Of a stretch of 64,000 nucleotides of DNA, positions 41,913 through 49,590 are shown in pieces. The stretch is taken from NCBI GenBank assembly GCA_963764695.1, contig CAVXTW010000022.1, positions 124,001 to 188,000 of the forward strand, in the 5' to 3' direction. Both the position numbers and the translations under genes were made by a program. Each line of letters opens with the position of its first letter. Within the stretch, counting starts at the first letter, position 1. The notes beneath the pieces were generated by a model. It searched no databases. It was not told the DNA's origin and saw nothing but the letters and a program-made list of their open reading frames with translations. This DNA comes from DATFRY01 sp963764695. Its GTDB lineage: Bacteria > Myxococcota_A > Polyangia > Haliangiales > Haliangiaceae.

Positions 41913-41920
41913 AGTATAAA
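41913..41920. promoter_or_regulatory. Overlapping divergent -10 elements (kinase / rnc)
   Basis: Plus strand TATAAA (41915-41920) ends 7 bases before the rnc GTG at 41928. Minus strand TATACT (41918-41913) ends 10 bases before the kinase GTG at 41902. They share four base pairs, so the two polymerases cannot bind together. Confidence 0.5.
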
Positions 41921-41927
41921 TAGGGAT

Positions 41928-42644
41928 GTGCCGGTGGCGCGCGACTTCGAGAGGCTCGAACGGCTTCTGGGCTATCAGTTCGCCCGGCAGGAGCTGCTTG
42001 AACGTGCCCTCACGCACCGCTCTTACGCCAACGAGAACCGGGCCGGTACCGCCGCGGACAACGAGAAGCTGGAGTTTCTGGGTGATGCGGTGCTCGATCT
42101 GGTCGTCGGGCACCTGCTGATGGAGCAGTATCCCACCCTCAGCGAGGGGGAGCTTTCGGTCACACGGGCTCAGGTGGTCAGTGAGGCGGGCCTGTCCGAG
42201 CTGGCCGCCGAGCTGGGCCTGGGGGAGTTTCTGCGCCTGGGCCGGGGCGAGGAGCGCACTGGCGGCCGCAACAAACCGTCATTGCTGGCCGATTCCCTCG
42301 AGGCGGTGGTCGCCGCGGTCTACCTGGACGGCGGCTTCGAGGCCTCCCGCCAGCTGGTCGAGCGCCTGCTCGCCCGCCGCCTGAGCGCGGTCGACACGAG
42401 CGGCTTCTACGACTTCAAGACGCGCTTGCAAGAGAGCTCGCAGGCCAAGCTCAAGTCGACGCCGGAGTACCGGGTGGTCGGCGAGACAGGCCCGGACCAC
42501 GACAAGACCTTCGAGGTCGCGGTCCACATCAAGGATCGTGAGTGGGCGCGCGCCGCCGGCAAGTCGAAGAAGGAAGCCGAGCAGCGCGCGGCCGCCATGG
42601 CCGCCTTCCTGCTCGACGGCGCGGACCTGGACGACCTGAGCTGA
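41928..42644 (+). CDS. rnc: Ribonuclease III
   Basis: 238 residues; cleaves double-stranded RNA in rRNA processing and mRNA decay. The RNase III signature NEKLEFLGDAVLDLVVG and the second acidic cluster LLADSLEAVVAAVYLDGG give the four metal-binding carboxylates. A double-stranded-RNA-binding domain follows (TRLQESSQAKLKSTPEY ... SKKEAEQRAAAMA). I chose the GTG at 41928 (MPVARDFERL) because it follows the -10 by 7 bases; the frame is open upstream but lies within the divergent kinase start. No era gene follows. Confidence 0.95.
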   Translation: MPVARDFERLERLLGYQFARQELLERALTHRSYANENRAGTAADNEKLEFLGDAVLDLVVGHLLMEQYPTLSEGELSVTRAQVVSEAGLSELAAELGLGEFLRLGRGEERTGGRNKPSLLADSLEAVVAAVYLDGGFEASRQLVERLLARRLSAVDTSGFYDFKTRLQESSQAKLKSTPEYRVVGETGPDHDKTFEVAVHIKDREWARAAGKSKKEAEQRAAAMAAFLLDGADLDDLS

Positions 42645-42662
42645 GATCCGCGCGGCCGCCGG

Positions 42663-44531
42663 TCAGGTCGACCAGCGGTGCTCTTCGGCGAGGCGGCGTG
42701 CGGCGCCGGGCGTGCGGCGCCAGCGCGCCTCGCGCTCGATGCGGTCCTGGCGGACGTCGCGCCAGCGCTCGAGGTAAGCGTCGAGCACGCCGGCCTCGGC
42801 GGCGTAGCGGCGGAGCGCGTCCGGGTTGGCTGCCCGCAGGGCGAGGGCGCCGTTGTAGCCGCCGAAGCCCTGGGTCGGGACCATGACCCCGCCGTCCTGA
42901 TCGCCCTGGACCGGGTCGCGCGACAGGCGGAAGTTCTCGGCCGGCTCGCCGAGCTCGTCGTCGATCCGGCGCAGGGTGGGGATGCCGACCGAGAGGTCGC
43001 CGAGCAGGTAGTGGATCGCCTCGCTGGCGCCCTTGAGGCCGGCCTCGCCCATCGAGTGGCCGTCGCCGAGCGCCTTGGGCGCCCCCAGGGTCATCTGCGG
43101 CAGCGCGCCGGTGTAGCCCTGCATCTCGGCGGCGGCGCGCCGGGCGCCGTGCGCGGCGGCAAGGTCGGTGCGCGAGTTGGTGCGCGTGCCGGTGGCGTGC
43201 GCGACGAGGTGGCCGAAGTCGGCCACGCCGTAGCCGTGGGCCTCGAAGGCCATGCGGTAGGCGACGATGCTGGCGTTCTCGCCGCCGAAGCCGACGCCGG
43301 CGAAGTGGCCCTTGCCGCCGGTCTCGCCGCTCTGGCCGAAGCCGACGACCAGCGAGGTGACGTCGAGGAAGTTCTGCATCGCGAACTCGAGCGTGGTGAC
43401 CATGACGCCGGAGCCGGCGTGGCCGACGATCGTGCCGTGGGCGTCGATGTCGAACGGGGCCAGACACTCCGACACGTGGCGGCGCTCGTCCGGCGCGCGC
43501 CCCTCGTTGAGCTGGTCCAGCTTCTCCTGGCTCATCATCGCGCCCAGGCCGAACGCCTCGAGGATGCGCGCGTCGGGCAGGAGCGCGGCGTCGGCAGCGC
43601 ACCACATCAGCATGGTCGCCGGCATGTGGCCCGGGTAGTCCAGGAACATCGACGACGCCGCGTCGCAAAGAGTCATCTGCGCGCTGGCGCATGCGCCGCT
43701 GCCGACCAGCGGCGACTGCGGGACCCGCCGCATCGGCGAGCTCTGGTGGCGCAGCTGCTGCAGAAGATCCGGGTTGCGCCGCACCTTGCTCAGGTTGAAG
43801 GGCGGAGAGAGCAGCGCCGACAGCAGCGCCGGCCCGTGCGAGCTCAGCGACGCGGCCAGGCGATAGGCCAGCTTGTCGTTGCGCTTGTCCGGCACCGTCT
43901 CGAAGCGCGGCTGCATGCCCAGGCTCATGGCGTCGTGGGCGTCGAAGCCGGGGAAGGCGCAGGCGGCGGCCACGCGAAAGCGCTGCGGGTCGGTCAGGAT
44001 CTGCGACAGCGGGGCGGGCAGGGAGGCCAGCGCGCCCAGGCCGCCGTAAAGGAACAGCTGCGCCTGCAGGCTGGGCTGGAGCCGCGGGTCGTCGTCGAAC
44101 AGGCCGAACGAGTCGGTGAGCGACGATCCGCGGATCTCGCCGAAGGTCAGCCCCGCCGCCCGGCGCAGCGCGCCCGCCTCCATGTCGTGCGGCAGCGGCG
44201 CGGCCACGTCCGGCACCACGTGCGACGCGATGCGCTCGCGCGGCATGCGCCGGATGCCCATGCTGGCGCGCAGACGGTCGCCCCACTCCGCCTCGATCGC
44301 CTCGATCGAGATCGCCTCGCCGGCGCGATCGCCGCCGGCGCGCACGAAGCGCGGCTGCGCCGCCGTGCTGTGCTCGAGATCGACAGCGACCAGCTCGGCG
44401 TCGCGAGCCGCGAACGCGATGGCCGCGGGATTTCGCGTCACCAGCCCGCGGTGCGTCTCGGTGCTCCCCACCGCGGACATCGTGCAGGGAGTGCCAACAG
44501 TGCAGAGGACTCGATTCGCAGGGACTCGCAT
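42663..44531 (-). CDS. Stand-alone beta-ketoacyl synthase-like enzyme
   Basis: 622 residues, longer than FabF (about 410). The C-terminal half carries the thiolase-fold triad: Cys in VGSGACASAQMTL near 280, His in VAHATGTRTNSRTD near 445 and His in LGDGHSMGEAGLKG near 489, plus TQGFGGYNGALAL. The N-terminal 230 residues are extended and include a SHVVPDVAAPLPH segment and a FLYGGLGALASL helix. No acyl carrier protein, reductase or polyketide module is adjacent. It should do a decarboxylating Claisen condensation or related acyl transfer, substrate unknown. An ATG at 44480 (MSAVGSTE) is an alternative start. Confidence 0.82.
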   Translation of the reverse strand: MRVPANRVLCTVGTPCTMSAVGSTETHRGLVTRNPAAIAFAARDAELVAVDLEHSTAAQPRFVRAGGDRAGEAISIEAIEAEWGDRLRASMGIRRMPRERIASHVVPDVAAPLPHDMEAGALRRAAGLTFGEIRGSSLTDSFGLFDDDPRLQPSLQAQLFLYGGLGALASLPAPLSQILTDPQRFRVAAACAFPGFDAHDAMSLGMQPRFETVPDKRNDKLAYRLAASLSSHGPALLSALLSPPFNLSKVRRNPDLLQQLRHQSSPMRRVPQSPLVGSGACASAQMTLCDAASSMFLDYPGHMPATMLMWCAADAALLPDARILEAFGLGAMMSQEKLDQLNEGRAPDERRHVSECLAPFDIDAHGTIVGHAGSGVMVTTLEFAMQNFLDVTSLVVGFGQSGETGGKGHFAGVGFGGENASIVAYRMAFEAHGYGVADFGHLVAHATGTRTNSRTDLAAAHGARRAAAEMQGYTGALPQMTLGAPKALGDGHSMGEAGLKGASEAIHYLLGDLSVGIPTLRRIDDELGEPAENFRLSRDPVQGDQDGGVMVPTQGFGGYNGALALRAANPDALRRYAAEAGVLDAYLERWRDVRQDRIEREARWRRTPGAARRLAEEHRWST

Positions 44532-44687
44532 GGGTACGCCGCCAGCCGGAACCCTACTCCATGGGGTGGCGCCGCGTTGACCGACCGGGTTCGCCAGTCT
44601 GAAGCCAGATCCGCCGCAAATCCGGCCGTTCCCCGGCCGGCCGGAGGTTGCCGGACCATTGAACCGCCGGCCCGCGCCGGCCGGACG

Positions 44688-46361
44688 TCAGGTCTTCTGC
44701 GCGCTGGTGATGATGCCGCCGACCAGCGCCGCATCGATCCGCTGACCCGCGCCGAGGCCGCCGAGCTCCTGCTCCAGGCGATCGAGCCAGCGCCCGGCCA
44801 GACGAGCGAGCAGGGCGGGCGGGACCGCGATGCGGTGGCTGACCGCCAGCGCCTCGAGAGCGCGCACCGCGTCGGCCTGCGTGTCGGCGCCCAGCCCGGC
44901 GGCGAGGCGGCGCGCCGCGGCGGCCAGCTCGGCCTGCGTCAGCGGCGCCGCGTCCAGCTCACCGCCGGCCAGCAGGCGAGCCAGCGCGGTGCGGGCGTGG
45001 TCGTCCAGCTCCGGGCGCGGCTCCGGCACCATCGCCATGGCAAGGAGATCGACGCCGAGCGCGTCGGCCAGCGCGATGCGAGCGGCCAGCTCGGTCAGGT
45101 GCTCGGCGGCGCGGCGGAGATCCTGTAGAGAGCGGAACGGGCGCACCCCGACGGCGTCGTCATCGTCGAGCGCCTCGGTGTAGAGCGGCCGCGCGCGCAG
45201 GAGCGCCTCGAGCACCGCCCCGCTGGGATCGCCGGCGGTGATGGCGCGGGGCGCGAGCAGGCGCGCCATGCGTCCCAGCCGCAGGGTGAGCGTGTGGCCG
45301 AGCCGGTGCGCGCGGGTGAGCGACACGCTGGCCAGGGCGGCGGCGGCGCGCTCGAGCCTGCCCGCGCACAGGTGCTCGAGGCCGAGCGACACGGTGGCGG
45401 CGGCGTGCTGGCTGGCCAGCCGCACCGCCTCCTCGTCGCCGGGCTGCACGCGCGACGCGCTCAGCACGCGGTTGACCAGGTAGACCAGCGCGGCCTCGAG
45501 GCGCTCGGCCTCGGCCGCGTCGCTCACCTGCTCGAGCGCGCGCCCCAGGAAGGTGCCCGCCATCGGCTCGATGACCGGCGCCGGCAGCCCGACGCCGCCT
45601 TCGTCGCCCGGCTGCGTCGGATCGGCGGTCTCCTCGCCGATGCGGATGGTCTCCGGATCGATCGGCCGGAACACCTCGAGCGCCTCGTAGAAGTCGACGT
45701 AGCCCAGGTCGGCCATGCGGCCGGCGCGCCAGCGGTAGCTCATCTCCTCGAGCTCCGAGGTCAGCTCGGAGCGCGCCGACATCAGCGTGTGCCGGGCCAG
45801 CGTCATGTCGCCCCGGTAGAGGTCGTCGATGATGCGGTAGACCAGCCGGATCTCGTCCTCGCGCTCGGCGGTGATGACCACGGTGAAGAACGTGTCGACC
45901 GTGGTGATCATCGGGCGCTCCTCGTCCTCGTCCGCCGCCTCCTCGAGGGTGTGATCGTAGATGCGCGTGTTGCGGGCCAGGATCAGCGCGGCCAGCTCCG
46001 GGTCGAGCCGCTCCCACACCTCGGCCAGCTTCTCGAAGCCGGCCTCGACGAGCGCCTGCAGCCACGGCACCGCCGCGTCGAACTGCAGCCGGTCGCGGTC
46101 CCAGATGTCCATGTCCAGGCAGCCGCGCAGCTGCTCCGGCGTGGCCAGGGCGACCAGCTCGCCGGCCTCGCCCAGCCCCACCTCCTTGACCAGGAAGTAG
46201 ATCTCCGGCAGCGACAGCGCCGCCACCGCCGCGGCCGGATCGGCGGCCTCGAGCAGCGCATCCATGCGGCGCTCGCCGCGCGGACGGGCCAGGCTGGCCC
46301 GGAACCGGGACAGTGGGATGATGTCGTCGCGCCCGTCCTCGCGCTCGTCCTTCTTTGTCAC
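44688..46361 (-). CDS. DUF6178 family protein
   Basis: 557 residues, helical and acidic, without signal or membrane segments. Recognisable are LSLPEIYFLVKEVGLGEAGEL, ATPEQLRGCLDMDIWDRDRL and ITTVDTFFTVVITAERED, which match the deltaproteobacterial DUF6178 family. Function unknown. It is followed after a 156-base gap by the ketoacyl-synthase-like gene and preceded by a kinase gene on the same strand, 21 bases upstream, with which it may be co-transcribed. Confidence 0.78.
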   Translation of the reverse strand: MTKKDEREDGRDDIIPLSRFRASLARPRGERRMDALLEAADPAAAVAALSLPEIYFLVKEVGLGEAGELVALATPEQLRGCLDMDIWDRDRLQFDAAVPWLQALVEAGFEKLAEVWERLDPELAALILARNTRIYDHTLEEAADEDEERPMITTVDTFFTVVITAEREDEIRLVYRIIDDLYRGDMTLARHTLMSARSELTSELEEMSYRWRAGRMADLGYVDFYEALEVFRPIDPETIRIGEETADPTQPGDEGGVGLPAPVIEPMAGTFLGRALEQVSDAAEAERLEAALVYLVNRVLSASRVQPGDEEAVRLASQHAAATVSLGLEHLCAGRLERAAAALASVSLTRAHRLGHTLTLRLGRMARLLAPRAITAGDPSGAVLEALLRARPLYTEALDDDDAVGVRPFRSLQDLRRAAEHLTELAARIALADALGVDLLAMAMVPEPRPELDDHARTALARLLAGGELDAAPLTQAELAAAARRLAAGLGADTQADAVRALEALAVSHRIAVPPALLARLAGRWLDRLEQELGGLGAGQRIDAALVGGIITSAQKT

Positions 46362-46382
46362 CCGCAGGCGGTTAGCACAAAC

Positions 46383-48473
46383 TCATCCGCCCGTCACGGC
46401 GAGCACGATGCTGATGATCACCGCGGCGACCAGGACGGCGATCGCGCCGACGACGAAGTAGCGCCCGGCGCGGTCCTGCCCCGACAGGCCGTGATGCATC
46501 GGCTGGCCCTGCCACATCCCGGGCGGAGGGCCGAACGGATCGGGGTACGCCTCGCCGAACGCGTCCGGTGGCATCGGCGGCGGACCGTACGGGCCGTTCG
46601 GGTGACCCGGCGGGCCCGGCATCCCGCCCTGCATGGGCGGACCGAAGTCGCCCATCGGCGGGCCGAAGTCGCCCATCGGCGGACCGCCGTGCATGCCGGC
46701 CTCCGGTGGCGGATAGCCGGGGTCGCCCTGCATCGGGTAGGGCGGCGCGTAGCCGGACGACTGGGGCGGCGGGCCGTGCGGCGGCAGCGGGTGCAGCGGC
46801 AGCTGCGGCGCCATCATCCCCTCTGCCGGCCCGATGGTGCGAGCGTCCGGCGCCGCGCTCAGCGGCGGGCCCATCCCCTCGGGCACCGGCATCGATGGCG
46901 GACCGTGCGGCGCGAGGCGGTCGCGGTCGATGATGGCGACCTCCTCGTCGGCGTCCGACGGCGGCTGCGCGACCGGTCGCGGGCGGGTGGGCGTCTGCGG
47001 CTCGAACCAGCCCGCCGACTGCGCCATCTGACCCGGCTCGCTGCCGTCGGCGAGCTCGTCGCGCGCGCTGGTGGTCTCCTCCTCGTCGCCCGCGTCGCCG
47101 CGCGGCGATGTCGCGCCCAGGCGGCCGGGACGCACCTCGAGCTCGCCGCGCACCGCGCGCGACTCGCGCCTGGCCCGCTCGAGCAGCTTGCTGCTCTCGT
47201 CGCCGCGCAGGAACACGGCGCGCTCCGGCTGGCTCTGCGCCGCCTCGGCCAGGTCGCGCAGCGCCGGCGCCTTGCCGCCCGCGCCGCCGGACAGCGCGTC
47301 GTCCGCGTCGGCGGCGACCGTATCGGCGTCCTCGACGCCGGCCAGCAGCCGCGACTGCAGATCGGCGTCGACCACCGTCATGTTGTTGACGTCCTCGTCG
47401 CTGTAGAGCGGCCTGTCGGACAGGTCCGGCCCGGCCTGGTCCGGCTGCGGAAGCGGCAACGACCGCGACAGATCCGACTCCGGCAGGTCGGCCGGAGATC
47501 GCGCGGCGGCCAGATCGGGCGGGCTCGGATCGCCGAACATGCCGCGCATCCAGGCCGACAGCTGATCGCGCGTGTGGTACTGGCCGCTGGCGCGCACGAA
47601 CTCCCACAGATCGTCGCGCAGCGCGAGGGCGGCCTGGTAGCGGTCGTCGACGTGGCGGGCCAGCGCCTTGAGCACGATGCGATCCAGCTCCGGCGGCACC
47701 TCGCGGTTGAGCCGGCTGGGCGGCTCGATCTCCGCCGAGCGGACCCGCTGCAGGGTCTCGAACTCGCTGCCGCGCTTGAACAGGGGCAGGCCGGTCAAAA
47801 GCTCGTGCAGGAGGATGCCGCACGCGAACACGTCGGAGCGGCGGTCGACCGGCAGGCCGCGGATCTGCTCGGGCGACATGTACGCGAACTTGCCCTTGAC
47901 CAGCCCGGCCAGGGTCCGGGTGGCGCGCCCCTCCGCCTTCACGATGCCGAAGTCGATCAGCTTGACCTCGCCCTCGTGGGAGACGATGACGTTCTGCGGG
48001 CTGATGTCGCGGTGGACCAGGTTGAGCGGCTGATTCTGGGCGTCGCGCTTGTTGTGGGCGTAGTCGAGCGCCTCGCAGATCTTGAGAATGATGTGGCACG
48101 ACTGGGCCACGCCGAGCCGCGCGTGCGCGTCCTCCAGGTGGTGCAGGATCGCGCGCAGGTCGCGGCCCGGCACGTACTCCTGCACGATGAAGTAGCGCCC
48201 CTCGACGTGGCCGAGGTCGAAGATCTGCGCGATGTTCGCGTGGCTGAGCTGGCCGGCGATCTTCGCCTCGTCGATCAACATGGTGACGAAGTCGGCGTCG
48301 TCGGCCACCTGGGGCAGCAGCAGCTTGATCGCGACGATGCGCTCGAACCCGGCGGTGCCCTGGGTCCTGGCGCGAAACACCTCCGCCATACCGCCGTGGC
48401 TTATGCGCTCGAGCAGCGTGTACTTGCCGAACGCGATCGGCTGCGGCGGTACGTTCTGGATCTCCCCGGGCAA
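46383..48473 (-). CDS. Ser/Thr protein kinase with Pro-rich tail and C-terminal membrane helix
   Basis: About 696 residues. Kinase domain near the N-terminus: GKYTLLERISHGGMAEVFRA, IVAIKLLLP, catalytic loop LVHRDISPQNVI, DFGIVKAEG and APE-type MSPEQIRGLPV. A long disordered region follows (Asp/Glu then Pro/Gly/Met-rich, with tandem GPPMGDF units). It ends in one helix (FVVGAIAVLVAAVIISIVLA) that anchors it to the membrane with almost no extracytoplasmic domain. The TTG start at 48473 has GGGAGG 9 bases upstream and a TACCAT -10 at 48513-48508. The ATG at 48524 would lie upstream of that promoter. Confidence 0.9.
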   Translation of the reverse strand: MPGEIQNVPPQPIAFGKYTLLERISHGGMAEVFRARTQGTAGFERIVAIKLLLPQVADDADFVTMLIDEAKIAGQLSHANIAQIFDLGHVEGRYFIVQEYVPGRDLRAILHHLEDAHARLGVAQSCHIILKICEALDYAHNKRDAQNQPLNLVHRDISPQNVIVSHEGEVKLIDFGIVKAEGRATRTLAGLVKGKFAYMSPEQIRGLPVDRRSDVFACGILLHELLTGLPLFKRGSEFETLQRVRSAEIEPPSRLNREVPPELDRIVLKALARHVDDRYQAALALRDDLWEFVRASGQYHTRDQLSAWMRGMFGDPSPPDLAAARSPADLPESDLSRSLPLPQPDQAGPDLSDRPLYSDEDVNNMTVVDADLQSRLLAGVEDADTVAADADDALSGGAGGKAPALRDLAEAAQSQPERAVFLRGDESSKLLERARRESRAVRGELEVRPGRLGATSPRGDAGDEEETTSARDELADGSEPGQMAQSAGWFEPQTPTRPRPVAQPPSDADEEVAIIDRDRLAPHGPPSMPVPEGMGPPLSAAPDARTIGPAEGMMAPQLPLHPLPPHGPPPQSSGYAPPYPMQGDPGYPPPEAGMHGGPPMGDFGPPMGDFGPPMQGGMPGPPGHPNGPYGPPPMPPDAFGEAYPDPFGPPPGMWQGQPMHHGLSGQDRAGRYFVVGAIAVLVAAVIISIVLAVTGG

Positions 48474-48507
48474 GCGGGTGGTCCTCCCAGGCGCGGGCCG
48501 GCAGCCA

Positions 48508-48513
48508 TGGTAG
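48508..48513 (-). promoter_or_regulatory. -10 element for the kinase at 48473, with leader
   Basis: Minus strand TACCAT. Transcription would start near 48501, giving a leader of about 28 bases with a GGGAGG Shine-Dalgarno (48488-48483). Confidence 0.35.
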
Positions 48514-48556
48514 CAGAAGCGCATCCGGCCTGCTTCGCGCGCGGGCCGCCGTGGGG

Positions 48557-48562
48557 TAGATT
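48557..48562 (+). promoter_or_regulatory. -10 element for the 48570 gene, leaderless
   Basis: TAGATT ends 7 bases before the ATG at 48570; no Shine-Dalgarno. Confidence 0.5.
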
Positions 48563-48569
48563 TGCGCTC

Positions 48570-48824
48570 ATGCCCGACTACACCAAGCTACGCGAGCTGG
48601 TCAGCCATCGGGTCGCCTTCGAGTACGACACCGGGGCGCGAATCGTCGGCTATCTGGCTCAGTGTCGTCCCGGCACCGGACCTGTGCAGCTGGTCAAGCT
48701 GGCCCGGGCCGAGTTGCACGATGCAGACGGAAATGTCCTGGAGACTCACGACTCGCTGTCGCTGTGTCCCAATGTGATGACCGGTATTCGACTGGAAGAG
48801 GGACCGTCCGGGCGCGACGTCTAG
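48570..48824 (+). CDS. Small strand-rich protein of unknown function
   Basis: 84 residues: YTKLRELVSHRVAFEYDTG, ARIVGYLAQCRPGTGPVQLV, RAELHDADGNVLETHD. The alternating strands and mid-protein Gly-Tyr turn would fit a small SH3/Sm-like barrel, a guess from pattern only. No signal peptide. It lies 43 bases ahead of the SirB1-like gene and may be co-transcribed with it. The start is set by the -10 at 48557. Confidence 0.65.
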   Translation: MPDYTKLRELVSHRVAFEYDTGARIVGYLAQCRPGTGPVQLVKLARAELHDADGNVLETHDSLSLCPNVMTGIRLEEGPSGRDV

Positions 48825-48867
48825 CGACTCGCGCGCGCGCAGGACGGGGCTCCGGGCAGGATCTGCC

Positions 48868-49581
48868 GTGACTCCCGAGCTGCTGCTGTTCCGGCACGTG
48901 GTCGACGACGACGAGGAGGTCGATCTCGTCGTCGCCGCGCTGATCGCCATCGAGTTCGAATATCCCGATCTCGACGTGGCTCGGTACGTCGACCAGGTCG
49001 ATCGCTTCGCCTCGCTGGCCAGCTCTCTGGTCGTGGACGAGGCGCCGGGCGGGCCGATCCGCGCGCTCGACGCCGCCTTCTTCGAGCAGCTCGGTTTTCA
49101 CGGCAACCAGGACGACTACTACGATCCGCGCAACAGCTTCCTCAACGAGGTGATCGACCGGCGGACCGGGATCCCGATCACGCTGGCGCTGCTCTACATC
49201 GAGCTGGGGCAGCGGATGGGGCTCGAGCTGACCGGGATGTCGTTCCCGGGTCACTTCCTGGTCCGCTACCAGGACGGAGAGCAGCTCACCTTCATCGATC
49301 CGTTTCACCACGGGGCGCGCCTCGACCGGGACGCGCTGCAGTCGCGGCTGCGCCGGGTGGTGGGTCCGGGCGCCCAGCTGGCCGAACAGCACCTGGTGCC
49401 GGCGTCGCGACGCGACATCCTTCTCCGCATGCTCACCAACCTGGCGGCGATCTACCGGCGCGCGGGGGACGTGTACCGGAGCATCGCGGTGCTCGAGCGC
49501 ATGAACGTGCTCGCTCCCGACGACGCGCGGGTGGAGGGAGAGCTGCGCCAGCTGCGCCGGCGCGCCGACGGGATGAACTGA
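48868..49581 (+). CDS. SirB1/transglutaminase-like core-2 domain protein
   Basis: 237 residues of the SirB1 family: NSFLNEVIDRRTGIPITLAL, YIELGQRMGLEL and MSFPGHFLVRY are the diagnostic blocks. The C-terminal part has a TPR-like helix pair (LTNLAAIYRRAGDVYRSIAV). The catalytic Cys of true transglutaminases is replaced, as usual for this family; function is not well established. GTG start; the next gene begins 9 bases after the stop. Confidence 0.9.
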   Translation: MTPELLLFRHVVDDDEEVDLVVAALIAIEFEYPDLDVARYVDQVDRFASLASSLVVDEAPGGPIRALDAAFFEQLGFHGNQDDYYDPRNSFLNEVIDRRTGIPITLALLYIELGQRMGLELTGMSFPGHFLVRYQDGEQLTFIDPFHHGARLDRDALQSRLRRVVGPGAQLAEQHLVPASRRDILLRMLTNLAAIYRRAGDVYRSIAVLERMNVLAPDDARVEGELRQLRRRADGMN

Positions 49582-49590
49582 TCGGTCGGT

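Noticed and set aside
37574..41923. 1449-residue open frame antisense to the giant kinase, and similar long antisense frames at 30127-33117, 45294-48824 and 51769-54759.
   Set aside because: These are shadows produced by very high GC and codon position bias. They are rich in Arg, Ala, His and Gln, have no motif, and lie opposite genes with clear families.
48474..48524. ATG start of the second kinase at 48524.
   Set aside because: It lies upstream of the likely -10 (48513-48508) and lacks a Shine-Dalgarno, whereas the TTG at 48473 has GGGAGG at proper distance.
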